From the NCBI GenBank assembly GCA_032871835.1, contig CM065299.1, forward strand, positions 77,588,204 through 77,652,203: a stretch of 64,000 bases of DNA, read 5' to 3'. The position numbers and the translations under genes are program-made. Below are positions 46,881 to 57,713 of the stretch, in pieces. Below the pieces are notes generated by a model, which saw nothing but the letters and a program-made list of their open reading frames with translations, did not search any database and was not told the DNA's origin. The number at the start of each line of letters is the position of its first letter. Position 1 is the first letter of the stretch. Source of the DNA: Dipteronia dyeriana (lineage: Eukaryota > Streptophyta > Magnoliopsida > Sapindales > Sapindaceae).

Positions 46881-47398
46881 AGTCTGCTTTTTCTTTGTAG
46901 AAGTAATTTCTTCTTAATTTTATTTTAGTTTTGCAATTTTTTTTCTATCTTCTTTATTTTTATTTTGTATTCAGTTTTGCATCACTCATCTCAATCTTAA
47001 ACTTCATCCATTTAAAAAAAAGCACTTATAATCATTAATCACATTTTTGCATTTTAGTCCTTTAACTTTTTGTTTGCATTTTAGCTTAGATCTAGTTTGC
47101 ATTTGCATATAGGTCATTTTAAGTTTCACTTTTGCAAATCAGTCCCTTATCTATCATATTTTTCACTTTAGTCCCTAAATATATAGGTATTTGCATTTTT
47201 ACCCCAACACTTGTGTATATTTGCATTTACACCCTTAGAATTTTGCATCTTATTATTTTTATCACTTTTTCTTTTATTTTCTTTATTTTTATGTATTTCA
47301 CCTCCATGAACCCTCATTAAATTTGCATGAGACGTTGGTCTCGAACATCTAGTGGTAGATTAATTAGGAGATTATAATTACCCACATTCAGCAACAAC

Positions 47399-49981
47399 AT
47401 GGCTGAAAACTTAGACATCCAACAGGAAACCAAGACGAGAACCTCTTAGACAACCTTAACAACATATCTCAACACAACAACCATCCGCCTTATGTTGACC
47501 ATGACCAACACATTAACCAAAATCCACCTAGAACTCTTAGAGACTACATGAACCCCACACGCAGTGAAGCACCTTCATGCATAGCTTTCCTACCAAATGC
47601 AACACATTTTAATTTTAAACCGGGAATCATTCAACTATTACCCAATTTTCATGGTCTTGAATTTGAAAACCCATATTTGCATCTTAGGGAGTTTGAGAAA
47701 GTCTGTAACACTTGTATTGACCAAAATGTTAGCAAAGATATAATCAGGCTCAAGGTTTTCCCTTTTTTCCTAAAGAGATAAAGCTAAAACTTAGTTACAA
47801 AACCTTAGGCCAAGATCAATACAAACTTGGAATGATATGCAACAACAGTTCTTAAAGAAATTTTTCCCACCTCATAGAACAAACTCTCTTAAGAGGCAAA
47901 TCACTTCATTTGTCCAAAAACCTGAGGAAACACTTTACCAACATTGAGATAGGTTCAAAGAGTTGTAAAATGTCTGTCCACATCACGGTTTTGAAACATG
48001 GAGGATAATGTCATATTTCTATGAGGGACTCACACCCCAAAGTAGACAAGTCATTGAAATGGTGTGTAATGGGGAGTTCAGTGACAAAAATCTTGAAGAA
48101 GCACTTGACTATCTTGACCACATCGCTGAAAATGCTCAAAATTAGGACACCATTGGTTCCTATGAGTTCATGAGCAAACCACAACTATCTTCATCTAGTG
48201 GAGGCATTTACAATCTTAGGGAAGATCATGACCCTCAAGCTAGATTCGCATCCCTAGCTAGGAAAGTTAAAGCTTTAGAAACTAAAAAGAGTAAACATGT
48301 AAAAATTATACAAGAAATCGCATGCCATGTATGTGATTCTGATGATCATATCACTCATAGTTGCCCAACTTTACCAGCTTTAAAAGATTGCCTTCATGAA
48401 CAAGCCAATGTTTTGCACACTTTCAACAAGCTAAATTCCAACCCATACTCACAAACCTACAATCCTGGTTGGAGAAATCATCCAAACTTTAGTTGGAGGA
48501 ACAACAATCAAGTCCAGTCTTCACAACCACCAGGTCCATCAAATCCACAAACACACCAGAATTTCCAAAACTCTCAAGGTTATGTGCCTTATGTCCCACC
48601 ATCTAGGAAAAACCTTAAAGACACATTGCACTCATTCATTGAGAAGCAAGAATCCATTAACAACCAAACTGCACAAACCTTGACAGATGTTAAAGATACT
48701 TTGGCAAAGATTGCTTCTACACTCACCACACACGAAAAAGGTAAGTTTCCATCTCAACCACAATCAAATCCCAAGAGTCAGTCAAGTTCCTATGAAAATA
48801 ACCAACGCCCAGACCAAGTCAAATCAATTATCACTCTTCGTAGTGGTAAAGTCATCGAAAAACCTATTCTTGAATCTTGTAAAAATGATGATGAGTCATT
48901 TTCAAAGGGTAAGGAAGGGGTTGATGAAACCATTGTTAACAAAGAAATAATTGAATCCCAACCTACACTTCCATATCCTCAGGCTCTTAAAAATTTACAG
49001 AAATTGAAGCATCCCCTAGAGATTTTTGAAATTTTCAAACAGGTAAAGATCAATGACGCAATCAAACAGATACCTTCCTATGCCAAATTTTTGAAGGATC
49101 TGTTCACTGTGAAAAGGAAGCATCAGGTAAGAAAGAAAGCCTTTATGGATGAACAGGTAAGTTCCATTCTTTCCAATAAAAGTGTTTTGAAATATAAAGA
49201 TCCTTATTATCCCACTATTTCCTGCATAATTGGTAACTATAAAATTGAGCATACTTTACTTGACCTAGTTGCTAGTGTAATTTTGCTCCCTTACTCATTT
49301 TATCAGCGACTTAAACTTGGTGAGTTAAAGTCGACTTCAACCACACTTTGCCTAGCTGATAGGTCAATTAAAGTACCAAAAGGAATAGTGGAATATGTGT
49401 TAGTACAAGTCGATAAATTTATCTACCCAGTAGATTTTATTGTCTTGGAAACACAACCTATTGTTAATGAGCACAAATCAATTTCTGTTATATTGGGTCG
49501 ACCATTTTTAGCTACTGCTAATGCCTTGATTAATTGTAGGAATGGAATAATGAGCATGTCTTTTAGAAATATGGAAATTAAGCTTAATGTTTTCAACATG
49601 TCTAAGGAACCATTTGATGATGAAGATGTAGACATTATTGAAACCATTGTTAAAGATCATGTTCAAAAGGAATCTTTTAACTCATCTGAAGTTTGTTTGA
49701 TCAATTCACCTAAGTCAAGCATGCATTCACATCTTGATGATTGTTTGCAGGTTGTTGAAGAAGATGGAGACACTTCAGATTTTGAAGAATTGGAACAAAA
49801 CGATGACGTGCCAGAAGAAAAAGCACCTCAACTGGATTTGAAGCCCTTACTAGAAGGACTTAAATACGCTTACCTTAGAGACAACCAGACCTACCCAGTG
49901 GTAATCTCTACTAACCTCACAAAAGAGCAAGAAGGTAAGTTGTTACATGTTTTAAGGAAAAATGAGAATGCAGGACTTTGA
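47399..49981 (+). pseudogene. gag-protease of the Athila-like element
   Basis: The gag start at 47399 (MAENLDIQQE) loses frame quickly. Conserved blocks follow: RSEAPSCIAFLPNATHFNFK, LLPNFHGLEFENPYLHLREF, then in another frame SSSGGIYNLREDHDPQARFA. From 48170 the frame stays open for 603 codons. It holds a CCHC knuckle (CHVCDSDDHITHSC), an Asn/Gln/Pro-rich spacer (SQTYNPGWRNHPNFSW), a basic region (YAKFLKDLFTVKRK) and the protease. The protease active site reads LLDLVASV where LDLGASV is expected: Gly to Val next to the catalytic Asp would probably inactivate it. VILGRPFLATANALI follows. TGA at 49979. Confidence 0.9.
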
Positions 49982-52684
49982 AAGATTTGAAAGGTATTAA
50001 CCATTTGATTTGTTCACATCGAATAAATTTAGAGGAAAATGCTAAAACATATCGACAACCACTAAGAAGACTTAACCCACACATGAAAGAAGTTGTCAAG
50101 ACTGAAGTCCTTAAATTACTTGACGTGGGAATTATCTACCCTATTTCTGATAGTAAGTGGGTGAGTCCTACACAAGTTGTGCCAAAAAATATCTGGAATC
50201 ACTGTTGTTAAAAATGAAAAGGGTGAGTTAATTCCAATTCGTGTTCCATCTAGTTGGCGCATGTGCATTGATTATAGAAAATTAAATAATGCCACTAGAA
50301 AAGATCATTTTCCCCTCCCATTCCTTGACCAAATTTTAGAAAGAGTAGCAGGACATCCCTACTACTGCTTTCTTGATGGGTATTCAGGATACTATCAAAT
50401 TCTCATTGCATTAGAAGACCAAGAAAAAACCATATTCACATGTCCCATTGGAACATTTGCATTTAGAAGAAAGCCATTTGGATTGTGTAATGCTCTGGCC
50501 ACATTTCAACGATGCATGCTAAGCATTTTTAGTGACATGATTGAACATTGTTTAGAGGTCTTTATGGATGATTTAACTGTGTTTGGGAATTCTTTTGATA
50601 ATTGTCTTAATAACTTGGATAGAGTCTTGAAAAGTTGCATAGAAAAAGGACTTGTGCTTAACTGGGAAAAGTGTCATTATATGACCACGTCTGGAATTGT
50701 TTTGGGTCATGTTGTGTCATCAAAAGGTATCGAGGTTAATAAGGTAAAAATTGAAGTCATTTCAAAGTTACCATCACCACAAACAGTCAAAGATGTGCGG
50801 TCATTTTTAGGGCATGCAGGATTTTATAGGAGGTTTATTAAAGATTTCAGTGTCATATCTAAACCATTTTCTAGCCTCTTATTAAAAGATGTAAAATTTG
50901 AATGGACAAAAGTGTGTGGAAAGTCTTTTAAAAAGATAGTTGACCTTTTAATATCTACTCCTATCATGCAATTCCCTGATTGGTCATTGGCTTTTGAATT
51001 GATGTGTGATGCGAGTGATTTTGCTGTTGGAGCTGTCTTAGGACAGAAAAGATAAGGTAAGCCTTTTGTGATTTATTACGTAAGTAAAACTTTGAATTGT
51101 GCACAAATGAATTACACCACCATTGAGAAAGAATTACCTGCTGTGATATTTGCATTGGAAAAATTTCGGTCATACTTGATTGGCGCTTCAACCATTGTTT
51201 TTACTGATCACGCTGCTTTGAAGTATTTAATGTCTAAACAGGATGCAAAGCCAAGATTGATTCGCTGGATTTTGTTGCTACAAGAATTCAATCTCACAAT
51301 CATGGATAAAAAGGGTGCTGAAAATGTCGTTGCAGACCATTTATCACGACTCACCGGTGAGTCGTCATTTGATAAAGCACCCATCAATGATTCTTTTCCT
51401 GATGATCTTTTATTCTCTATCACAACTTTGCATTGGTATGATGACATTTTTAATTATCTTGCAACAGGAATGATGCTACTCGATTGGAATGCACAGGATA
51501 AAAAAAAAAATTTGACCGAGGTAAAATGTTTTTACTGGGATGACCCGTACTTATTCAAGTATTATCCTGATCAAATTGTTCGACGGTGTATTCCAGACAA
51601 TCAGGTAAGTAGTGTCATTGAATTTTGTCATTTTGAAGCATGTGGTGGTCATTTTTCGTCAAAGAAAACAGCTGCAAAAATCTTACAGTATGGATTTTAT
51701 TGGCCCACCTTGTTTAAAGACGCACATGCATTCTGTAAAATCTGTGAAAATTGTCAAAAGTTAGAATCCATTTCCAAGCGAAACATGATGCCTTTAAACC
51801 CCATTCTTGTCATTGAAATATTTGGTTGTTGGAGAATTGATTTTGTGGGTCCATTTCCACCGTCATTTGGATTTTTGTATATTTTGGTTGCCGTTGATTA
51901 TGTGTCAAAATGGGTTGAGACAATTCCTTGTCGAAATAATGATCACAAAACTGTGATTAAATTTTTAAAGAAAAATCTTTTGAGTTGATTTGGAATCCCT
52001 CGAGCCATTATCAGTGATGGAGGCAAACACTTTTGTAACAAACCTTTTGAGTCTTTAATGAAGAAATATGGAGTCACACACAAAATTGCCACACCATACC
52101 ACCCTCAAACAAGTGGTCAAGTTGAGTTAGCAAATATGGAGATAAAACGTATCTTGCAGAAAACGGTTAACCCTGATCGAAAAGATTGGTCTCTTAGACT
52201 AAATGATGCACTTTGGGCTTACCGCACTGCATTCAAAACATCTTTGGGTATGCCTTCTTATCATTTAGTTTATGGAAAACCTTGCCACTTATCAGTTGAA
52301 CTTGAGAAAAAAACATATTGAGCCATTAAAGCTTTCAATTTTAACCTAAATGATGCTGGTGAATTGTGCAAGTTGCAAATAAATGAACTTGAAGAATTAA
52401 GAAATGATGAATATGAAAATACAAGAATTCTTAAAGAAAAATCTAAAAACTTTTATGACAGACGAATTTTAAGAAAATCATTTGAAGTTGATCAAAAGGT
52501 TTTGCTTTATAATTCTCGACTTCATTTATTTCCTGGAAAATTGAAATAAAAATGGAGTGGTCCGTTTGTAATGAAACACGTGTATCCGTATGGTGCCCTT
52601 GACTTTGAGAATCCTAGGAATGGTAATGTGTTTAAAGTAAATGGACAACGCGTGAAACCTTTCTTAGAAAATATAGATTTTTAA
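49982..52684 (+). pseudogene. pol (RT, RNase H, integrase) of the Athila-like element
   Basis: RT: LNPHMKEVVKTEVLKLLDVG, MCIDYRKLNNATRKDHFPLP, FLDGYSGYYQI, FGLCNALATFQRC, catalytic VFMDDLTVFG. RNase [40 protein letters not shown]. Integrase: a zinc region (HFEACGGHF...CKICENCQK), Asp in WRIDFVGPF, Asp in IISDGGKHF, Glu in [10 protein letters not shown]. It ends GQRVKPFLENIDF at 52684. Damage: a frameshift near 50185 (PKNIW for PKKSG), stops at 51053, 51986 (expected Arg), 52319 (expected Trp) and 52547. Confidence 0.92.
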
Positions 52685-52947
52685 AAAGACTCTACTATCC
52701 TTTTTGACTCTTGTTACAAAGGTGAGTAAACAAACTTTTTGCTTTTGACTTTATTTTTATTTGCAATTATTATTTTTGTTTTTGTTCGCTTTTACGATTT
52801 AATTTTTTGCAGGATTAATTTCTAGGTTCGATTTTTACTTGGTGTATTTTTCTATATAACCCAGGTTAAGTGGCGGATAACGGTACTCCGTGACAATTCA
52901 AGTCGGTTTAATTCAGTTTCCCAAATAACTGATCCCTAAAACTAGGC

Positions 52948-53388
52948 ATGGATGAAATTTTCAAAAACCTGCGAAAATATTTTCCATCATTGCCCCAAAA
53001 TGCTCTGAAAAAGATTTACAAAGCACGTTCCGAAAGATTACGCTTACTGATGATAAACAACATTCCTGTTGAAATTCGCTGGTTAATTGAAGCTAAGGTA
53101 CGTCTAGCAGGCGAGTCCGCTGATTCATTTATATCTTACATGCCTGGTTTTGGAAGAAGTAACCTTGCAAAAAAACGAAGAGCTAAGAAGTTAGGGGTTA
53201 CTTGTCACAAATGTGCACGTACAACTTGCAACACACGTTGTCATTCTTTAGGAATGGTGTCTAATAATCAAGAAGATAAAATTTTATTCATTTGGCATGG
53301 TTTGCGTAGGGAGTCATTGGATAATATTCTAACGACTCTTGATGCACATCCTAGTGGATATGTGCAAATGGCAAATGACCGATTATGA
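52948..53388 (+). CDS. Uncharacterised cysteine-rich ORF downstream of Athila-like pol
   Basis: 146 codons from ATG 52948, no stop inside. The N-terminus is amphipathic and helical (MDEIFKNLRKYFPSLPQ). A basic patch (NLAKKRRAKKLG) precedes a C-x2-C-x4-C-x3-C cluster (CHKCARTTCNTRC) that could bind zinc. IPVEIRWLIEAKVRLAGESA lies between. After the stop, sense-looking sequence (about 53430-53530) may be a frameshifted continuation. It stands where Athila elements have an env-like ORF, but I see no signal peptide or membrane segment. Function unknown; an RNA- or DNA-binding role is only a guess. Confidence 0.5.
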   Translation: MDEIFKNLRKYFPSLPQNALKKIYKARSERLRLLMINNIPVEIRWLIEAKVRLAGESADSFISYMPGFGRSNLAKKRRAKKLGVTCHKCARTTCNTRCHSLGMVSNNQEDKILFIWHGLRRESLDNILTTLDAHPSGYVQMANDRL

Positions 53389-53807
53389 CCATAATTTCAA
53401 AAAGAACATGCACAATATAGTTTTGGGAATCTGACTTTAAAAGACCCTATTTGCCAATTTATAAGAAAATTGGATGGGAAGCATATCCCCGACCCATAGA
53501 GGGCGTTGAAGCCGTTTCTGGACGTAAAACTAGAGGAAGATGTGAGCCATAATCACAACTATCAATAAATATCCTTTTGTTTTTATTATCTTTTTCCTTC
53601 CGCATTTAATGTCTTTTGTAATTATTGCTGTTTACTTTTGATTTTTGAACCATTTGGATCTAATATTATTGAAAAATACCCCGCCCTATACATATAGGTG
53701 TATCATTGTGTTACCTTTTCAGGATCTATAAGTACAAGCATTTGTTTTCCTTTTTTTGCTTCAAAGCACTCATAAACATTCAAAAGAAAAATTCAGAGAG
53801 TGCACTA

Positions 53808-54400
53808 ATGGCGTCATCTTCAACTAAACGATTCACAAACATTTATGAGTTTGGTGGCACTAATTATAGGAAATACAGAGAATTTGTTGAGGCTGCAACT
53901 CAATTTGGTAAGGTTTTGGCTGAGCGAAAAATACACCTAGTGTATGGAGGAGGTAACTTGGGATTAATGGAATGTGTTCCACGAGCTGCACGAGACGGAG
54001 GTAGTCAAGTTCTGGGTATTGTCCCAAACCTATGGCCGCAACAGATATCATCGGAAAGACAAACGGCGAAGAGCTAGCTGTTTCAGTTATACGTGAAAGA
54101 TTGACTACTATGTTATATTATGCTGATGTGTTTATAGTTTTGCCAGGTGGTTTTGTAACCTTAGAAGAAATATTTACAATGGAATCCTGGGCGCAACCAA
54201 ACATCTATGAGAAACCTATCGGTTTGTTGAATGTTAATAAATTTTATGATGGTTTGCTTTCATTTCTTGATCATGCTCAGAAAAATTATTATATTCCACC
54301 TTCAATCCGAAAAATCTTTATCTCTGCTTCAAGTCCCCATGAGCTGATTGACCAGTTACAATCTTTTATTTATGACCAAATCCATCAACCTCCAAAATAG
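53808..54400 (+). pseudogene. LOG-family (cytokinin riboside 5'-monophosphate phosphoribohydrolase-like) ORF inside the Athila-like element
   Basis: ATG 53808 starts MASSSTKRFTNIYEFGG. The Rossmann-type LOG fold is seen as AERKIHLVYGGGNLGLMECV, ARDGGSQVLGIVP, then after one base lost near 54024-54030 MAATDIIGKTNGEELAVSVI, RERLTTMLYYADVFIVLPGG, FVTLEEIFTMESWAQ, KPIGLLNVNKFYDGLLSF. Total about 197 codons, typical of LOG. The signature PGGxGTxxE reads PGGFVTLEE: the Glu and upstream Arg are kept but the second Gly is Val. The N-terminal CGSS-type loop is FGGT. LOG enzymes release active cytokinin from its riboside monophosphate; with these changes activity is doubtful. It lies between pol and the 3' LTR with no introns, as expected for captured cDNA. 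A splice-acceptor-like TTACCTTTTCAG at 53711-53722 precedes it. Confidence 0.8.
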
Positions 54401-54970
54401 ATTGGTCCATTGATGAAGAGAACAAGAAACACAGAATTGATCTGAATCTCAGTTTGTGATTGTCCCATGGTTTTTATGCATTTTATTTTCCTTTATTTTG
54501 TATTTCTTTTGTTGTTTTGCAGAATTTTGTTGTCTTTCAAATTGTTCAGGAGATATCTTCTAAATCTTACCTCTTTCTAAAGACATTTGGGACAATGTCT
54601 CATTCTGGTTGGGGGGAGGGGATAGTTGATTCAATAACTTTTGTTTTTTTAAGAAAAAAAACTAACTTCTGACCATTTTTTTTTTGTAAAGATGGTCGAG
54701 TAAAGAGATCTTTTAGATACTTTTGAGATGCATCTTTATAGTTCTGATGCATTTTTTTCCTCTTCTCTGAGTATTCAAATTTATGAACTCTCCATTGTGA
54801 TATCATTTAGTAATCCTTTTGTTCATTCAGTCATCTTGAGAAATTTTTGGAACTATTCTGGACACACACGCACATTGACACGTGATTATGTATAGTAAGT
54901 TGAGATTTTACGATATTTATTTCTGAAACATCATTCAAGGGTAACAGCCGAATGCAGTAGTCTTGTTTAA

Positions 54971-54971
54971 A

Positions 54972-55023
<52 letters not shown>
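54971..55023. repeat. (TAA)n microsatellite
   Basis: About 17 AAT/TAA units in the 3' region of the Athila-like element. Confidence 0.95.
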
Positions 55024-55024
<1 letters not shown>

Positions 55025-55142
55025 GTTTTGGTGTTTTGCCAAAACTCTTACTTAGTAGCCGGGGCCTCATTCAATAATAAGCATAAAGTGTTCACGTAAA
55101 ATGGTAGAGTCTGGATAAGAATAAAGTGCAGTTTCATAGCCT

Positions 55143-55395
55143 CTTTAACTCGAACAATTAAGTCTGAGGGGTGCTTCAACACCTAAAACCCTAAGACCAA
55201 CTGGTTTGGGTGTCATTGACCCAAAACTCGTTATACGGGTTAAAGAGAAAGCTTAAGGGAATTGTACTAAAAAAAACATCTGCAATCCGAGTAATTAAGC
55301 CCGTAGGAGTGTTTTAACACTTAATGCCCTAAAGCCAATTGGTTTGGGAGTCATTGGCCTAAAGCTCGCTACATGGATTAAAGATGGAATGTTTG
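55143..55395. repeat. Duplicated block of about 125-140 bp
   Basis: Two diverged units: ACTCGAACAATTAAGTCTGA...GGGTGTCATTGACCCAAAAC and AATCCGAGTAATTAAGCCCG...GGGAGTCATTGGCCTAAAGC. Confidence 0.75.
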
Positions 55396-55710
55396 TTTCC
55401 AATTTGTTATATTAAAAAAAAAAACCAAAAAAAAAAGACGAGAATAAAACTGCTACCTAAGGAAAAAGCCCTGATGAGATTCCGGAATGAAAATGTAGTT
55501 TGATTTCAATTGAATCTCATAGTTATCGTGTTGATATTTATTAAGTACAAGAAAGTTTGATTGATAACTCGATTTATTACTGGTTGTCAAAGGGTGAGAA
55601 AAGAGGTATGGGAGAGAGTTTGTCTATTTGGTAGTTTAGTGATCTGAATTTGAGTTTTTACAATTTTCACTTTAGTTGCTAGGGACTAGCAATAAACTGG
55701 TTGGGGGGTG

Positions 55711-57187
55711 TGATTAACACTGAAAAGTGTATGTTTACTAAGAGGTAATATCATCATTTTATACTTTCAATATGATTAATTCCTCAATTTAGACATAATT
55801 TGGTTCGCTTGCTTAAATAAATGTGTTGTGTAGTAATCAGTGTATTTTTCTTTGTATTTTAGAGGTAATTCGATCAATTCAGAATTATAGAGAAGTCAGA
55901 TGGCAAAACTAACATCATTTTCAAGTTTAGAACATCAAAAACTTTAGGAAGGCCATGAAAGGTATTTTTTGTAATTTTGACTATTCACTGTTCACAGTTG
56001 ACTTTTACTGTTTACAGTTGACTTTCACTGTTCGCAGTTGACTTTCACTGTTCCTGATGATGTGGCACATTACTATTGGACTGAACTGCGAGTGCACCGT
56101 AGACGCGGCCGTAGAGAATCACATTCTAGAAGTCGGTGCATTGTTCATAGTTGACTTTATAAAAGATTATTGACCGATGACGTGGCACAATTCTATTGGC
56201 CCGAATTGTGAGTGCACCGTACACGTGCTGCTGAGAATCGTATTCTAGAAGCCGGTGCAATGTTCACCATTGACTTTCACGTATGCGTTTAATGTTCACT
56301 GTTCACTGTTCACTGTTCACTATTCACTGATGAAGTGGCACAATCTGGACGCTTTACTCTAAATTCATCCGATAGTCAATTTTCATCCGTATTTTGTATA
56401 AATAGGAGACCTCTCCCCCCTAATTTGCACATTCTGAATCCAAATATGATATTAGATTTGTGAAATTCCATATCTCTCTCTCTTTTGTTCTCAAATTCTC
56501 AATTTAAATAAAATAGATGTTTTCTAGTTAAATTATGTCTGGCTAATTTTATATAGCTGGGGACAAATATGATATTGTTGGTATGGAAAATATGATCCAA
56601 TTATGGTAAGTTTATTATTTTTTTTCTTTCTCCCCTCTGATGTTTATGGAGTTTTTGACTCACTGTAGTCAGACATATATTGTCTAGCACAGTACGTACT
56701 CTTACCCATATTTATCAGTGAGTGGTTTCTCCCCTCTGATCTTTGTTGAGTTTTTGACTCACTGTAGACAGACAGATATTGTTTAGCACGGTGGGTTCTT
56801 TTACCCATATCTATCAGAGAGTGGTTTATCCCCTCTGATCTTTGTGGAGTTTTAACTCACGGTAGACAGACAGATGTTGTCTAGCACAGTGAATACTTTT
56901 ACCCATATCTATCAGAGAGTGGTCAGTGGAGTGGAATACCCTCCCATTAATCTAGCCTAAATATTAATTATTGGATCATTTTCGAATTACCAACAATGGA
57001 TCCCCTTAGCCCCAGTTTTAATTTTAATTGATTTACATTTTATAACAAGCTTAGTAATTAATCTAGATTATTAATTCTACAAGGACAAGTGAACAACCTC
57101 CATGTAATTCGACCCAGTCTTACCGGTTAATTTATTACTTTGACACTCTTATACTTGGGAGTAGGAACATTTTTATAGGACGTATTA
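55711..57187 (+). mobile_element. 3' LTR of the Athila-like element
   Basis: 1477 bp, pairing with 45525-46852. It is longer mainly because it has three copies of the 98-bp repeat (56639-56922) where the 5' LTR has two, and extra GTTCACAGTTGACTTT-type units near 55985-56050. TATA box at 56397-56404. It ends GGACGTATTA (CA changed to TA). Confidence 0.9.
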
Positions 57188-57713
57188 TACATTAAAGACA
57201 AGAAAAGTTTTGTAACTTCCTAATTGGAACTTGAAACTTAATGAATGAGTCACCAAAATGACCAGAACTCAATGGGAAATAAAATAAGCACAAATTGAAG
57301 TCTAATACTATAAAAATATAAATAAATAAACATAAGAACACACAAGTATATCATTTCCTAGTTATAGTCCTAGAACATGCAATTTCTCAAAAATTGACAA
57401 ATTAAATCTAATGCTTGTGCATACTTTAATAAGTGTGTGTATGTGTAATATAAATTTGGCACAACGATGAAAGGACACATATGGATGCAATGTGTATGTG
57501 CACCTAAGCCTTGTAAGAGGATTGAGGTCTTATTATACCTTTATTAAGCAATGAAGCATGTTCCTCTTTGAAGACTTCAACTTTGCTTGATTTGTTGTCC
57601 ATTCGTCCTTGAAGCTTGATAAACCTTGATACTTAGACAACTAATCAATACAAATATAATGTTGTTTCGATATGGAATTATGCCAACACAAGATTCAAGA
57701 ACCTAACGCTAAA

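Larger units (their letters stand above)
54401..55710. other. Non-coding 3' region of the Athila-like element
   Basis: No ORF. A G-rich purine run (GGTTGGGGGGAGGGG, 54607-54621) and a second one (GGTTGGGGGG, 55700-55708), which is the polypurine tract directly before the 3' LTR. Between them lie a (TAA)n microsatellite and a duplicated 120-140-bp block. Confidence 0.6.
45520..57192 (+). mobile_element. Athila-like Ty3/gypsy retrotransposon with extra ORFs
   Basis: LTRs at 45525-46852 and 55711-57187, PBS at about 46857-46880, gag-protease 47399-49981, pol to 52684, two further ORFs (52948-53388 and 53808-54400), then non-coding DNA to the 3' LTR. Flanks TACGT (45520-45524) and TACAT (57188-57192) form a target duplication with one G-to-A change. 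The PBS type and sequence of gag, RT and integrase are those of Athila. About ten stops or shifts make it non-autonomous. Confidence 0.93.
43716..57708 (-). mobile_element. Sirevirus-like solo LTR, minus strand, itself split by the Athila-like element
   Basis: It occupies 43716-45524 and 57193-57708, about 2.3 kb in all. Both flanks carry a perfect CTAAA duplication (43711-43715, 57709-57713). Read on the minus strand it starts CGTTAGGTTC (TG expected), contains GGAGGTTTTACCACGTAAAA then ATC, has CACCCCCATCTAGGTTAGC near its end, and ends TGTGTATTTTCA. The CACGTAAA block and CTCTAGG/TCTAGG end resemble the copia LTR at 1244-3011. No internal coding sequence is left, hence solo LTR. A short LTR element lacking recognisable parts is the alternative. 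Confidence 0.65.

Noticed and set aside
53808..54400. LOG-like ORF as a resident host gene
   Set aside because: It has no introns, lies within LTRs sharing a target duplication, and is frameshifted.
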